From Acidithiobacillus sp. (GTDB lineage Bacteria; Pseudomonadota; Gammaproteobacteria; Acidithiobacillales; Acidithiobacillaceae): a stretch of 6,593 nucleotides of DNA. Each line of letters starts with the position of its first letter. Position 1 is the first letter of the stretch. The stretch covers positions 1-6,593 of the forward strand of contig DAIAVG010000076.1 in assembly GCA_027445725.1 (NCBI GenBank), written 5' to 3'. The notes under the pieces are model-generated. The model was not told where the DNA came from and ran no database searches. It saw nothing but the letters and a program-made list of their open reading frames with translations. This document shows, one piece after another, positions 5,871-6,593 of this stretch. Both the position numbers and the translations under genes were made by a program.

Positions 5871-5878
5871 CGGGCACC
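5871..5878. repeat. Predicted 8-bp target-site copy at the left end of the insertion sequence
   Basis: CGGGCACC abuts the proposed IS left end. ISL3-family elements usually duplicate 8 bp on insertion, so the same octamer is expected directly after the right end, which lies outside the window. Confidence 0.35.
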
Positions 5879-6593
5879 GGCTCTTCGTCAGATTGAGTGG
5901 GTAGGGGGTAGAATGCTGTGGAGCAGTCGCGCCCTGAATAGGAGTTAGATGATGGTCCCGGAAGAACTGTTTTCTCTCGCGTTAGGATTGGTTCCGCCGT
6001 GGTTGGTGGAGCATGTGACTTTCACGGTGGAGAAGAAACGCCTGGATCTGCACATCAACTTTCCCAAGGGCAGTCGCTTTGCTTGCCCCGTCTGTGGTGA
6101 GGAGTGTCCGGTACATGACACCCGTGAACATACTTGGCGGCACATGGATTTCTTTCAGCATGAAGCCTATCTCCACGCCCGCGTACCCCGTGTGAAGTGC
6201 CTGGAGCATGGGGTGCATCAGATACCTGTTCCCTGGGCACGGGAAGGCTCGCATTTTACTCTACTTTTCGAAGCGCTGATCATGACCCTGGTGCGGGAGA
6301 TGCCGGTATTGACGGCAGCCCGCATGATCGGCGAGAGCGACACGCTCCTGTGGCGAGTGATTGACCATTATGTGCCCGAAGCTCGTGCCGCGGTGGATAT
6401 GGCCAATGTCCATGCCGTCGGCGTCGATGAAACCAGCAGTCGGCGCGGCCATGACTACATCACGCTCTTCGTGGATCTGAATGCCCGGCGACTGTTGTTT
6501 GCCACCCCCGGCAAGGATGCCAAGACCTTTGAGAAATTCTCCGAAGATCTACAGGCCCATGGTGGTAGCGCGGAAGCGATCACCGATGTGAGC
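5879..6593 (+). mobile_element. ISL3-family insertion sequence, left part (ISAfe1-like)
   Basis: The left end is placed at GGCTCTTCGTCAGATTGAG (5879-5897). Three things support this: the host redoxin frame breaks exactly here, ISL3-family ends commonly begin GGCTCTT or similar, and an ISL3 transposase starts 70 bp further in. A TAGAAT (5909-5914, 5 of 6 to a -10) may drive transposase transcription, although no good -35 is present. The family element ISAfe1 is known from Acidithiobacillus ferrooxidans. This copy looks related, but the identity was not checked. The right end and right inverted repeat are beyond the window. Confidence 0.75.
5952..6593 (+). CDS. ISL3-family transposase (3' end beyond window)
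   Basis: The frame is open from the tandem ATG codons at 5949 and 5952 to the window edge, without a stop. The second ATG is preferred because AGGAG (5940-5944) lies 7 nt from it, against 4 nt for the first. Numbering from the first ATG, an N-terminal zinc-ribbon of the ISL3 type is seen: CPVCGEEC (46-53) with CLEH (84-87). A helix-turn-helix-like region containing TAARMIGESDTLLWRVIDHY (122-141) follows. The catalytic domain then opens with VHAVGVDETSSRRGHDYIT (154-172), where Asp160 is the first acid of the DDE triad. The second conserved aspartate should lie a few residues after the window ends. Nothing visible is broken, so this copy may be active. It disrupts the redoxin gene transcribed in the opposite direction. 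Confidence 0.93.
   Translation, partial: MVPEELFSLALGLVPPWLVEHVTFTVEKKRLDLHINFPKGSRFACPVCGEECPVHDTREHTWRHMDFFQHEAYLHARVPRVKCLEHGVHQIPVPWAREGSHFTLLFEALIMTLVREMPVLTAARMIGESDTLLWRVIDHYVPEARAAVDMANVHAVGVDETSSRRGHDYITLFVDLNARRLLFATPGKDAKTFEKFSEDLQAHGGSAEAITDVS

Larger units (their letters stand above)
5619..5878 (-). pseudogene. Truncated TlpA/thioredoxin-like (redoxin) gene, interrupted by an ISL3 element
   Basis: Reading the minus strand down from 5876 gives CPYCHQEAPGFVRLHKEMG, then VRFIGIAIDDRESAEHFV and VSYPTLLAGAHPGLEI. This is the active-site CxxC, the following helix and the next strand-helix region of TlpA-like thiol-disulfide oxidoreductases, proteins that usually act in the cell envelope. 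The two G of the preceding codon (5877-5878) are left from what was probably TGG, restoring the usual WCxxC. Everything upstream is replaced by the insertion sequence from 5879. At the other end, similarity stops at about 5700, near an A/T tract. The frame then runs by chance into the 3' end of the transporter gene and stops at 5619-5621. The cis-Pro strand and C-terminal half are missing, so the gene has lost both ends and is not functional. An ATG inside the remnant (5825) opens 68 codons but lacks the CxxC. Confidence 0.75.

Noticed and set aside
5748..5948. 66-codon plus-strand frame just before the transposase
   Set aside because: It is antisense to the redoxin remnant and crosses the insertion sequence end. 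The opposite strand carries the clear CPYC-containing homology.
1..6593. CRISPR array, tRNA or rRNA gene
   Set aside because: No regularly spaced repeat set, cloverleaf or conserved rRNA segment was seen on either strand.

Overview
The window looks like a chromosomal stretch from an acidophilic sulfur- or iron-oxidising gammaproteobacterium-like organism, most probably Acidithiobacillus. That is an inference from the moderately GC-rich coding style, the mix of redox-related genes and an ISL3-family insertion sequence of the ISAfe1 type. No ribosomal or other taxonomic marker gene is present, so the assignment is tentative.

Layout. Positions 1-522 hold no convincing complete gene. They contain a possible 28-codon C-terminal tail entering from the left edge and two strong unexplained inverted repeats (240-262 and 269-298). 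Positions 523-1125 (minus) encode WrbA, an FMN-dependent NAD(P)H:quinone oxidoreductase. Divergent from it is a HxlR/DUF24 regulator (1210-1575, plus) with a single N-terminal cysteine. Their 84-bp shared region carries a 15-bp palindrome that sits in the spacer of the predicted wrbA promoter and overlaps the predicted hxlR -10. Tail to tail with hxlR, only 10 bp away, is a large diguanylate cyclase gene (1586-3097, minus) with globin-sensor, GAF-like and GGDEF domains. A 341-bp gap follows, and then a LysR-type regulator gene (3439-4344, minus). Divergent from it is a TDT/TehA/SLAC1-type membrane transporter (best start 4471, end 5658, plus). Their shared region holds a textbook LysR-type operator, AGAAAT-N11-ATTTCT.

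Beyond the transporter lies a remnant of a TlpA/thioredoxin-like gene (minus). It lost its 5' half to an ISL3-family element whose left end is placed at 5879, immediately before the WCPYC active-site codons, and its 3' end is also missing. The ISL3 transposase reads plus from about 5949 and runs off the right edge, open for 215 codons.

How the genes may work together. The left half has a redox theme: quinone detoxification by WrbA under a probable thiol-switch regulator, next to an oxygen- or heme-ligand-responsive c-di-GMP synthase. The right half is a simple regulator-transporter pair in which the LysR protein probably represses itself and activates the anion exporter. Sulfite is a plausible but unproven substrate. 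No wholly new multi-gene system is evident. The items most worth following are the two divergent operators, the globin-coupled cyclase with its long leader, the gene broken at its catalytic motif, and the structured non-coding DNA at the left edge.
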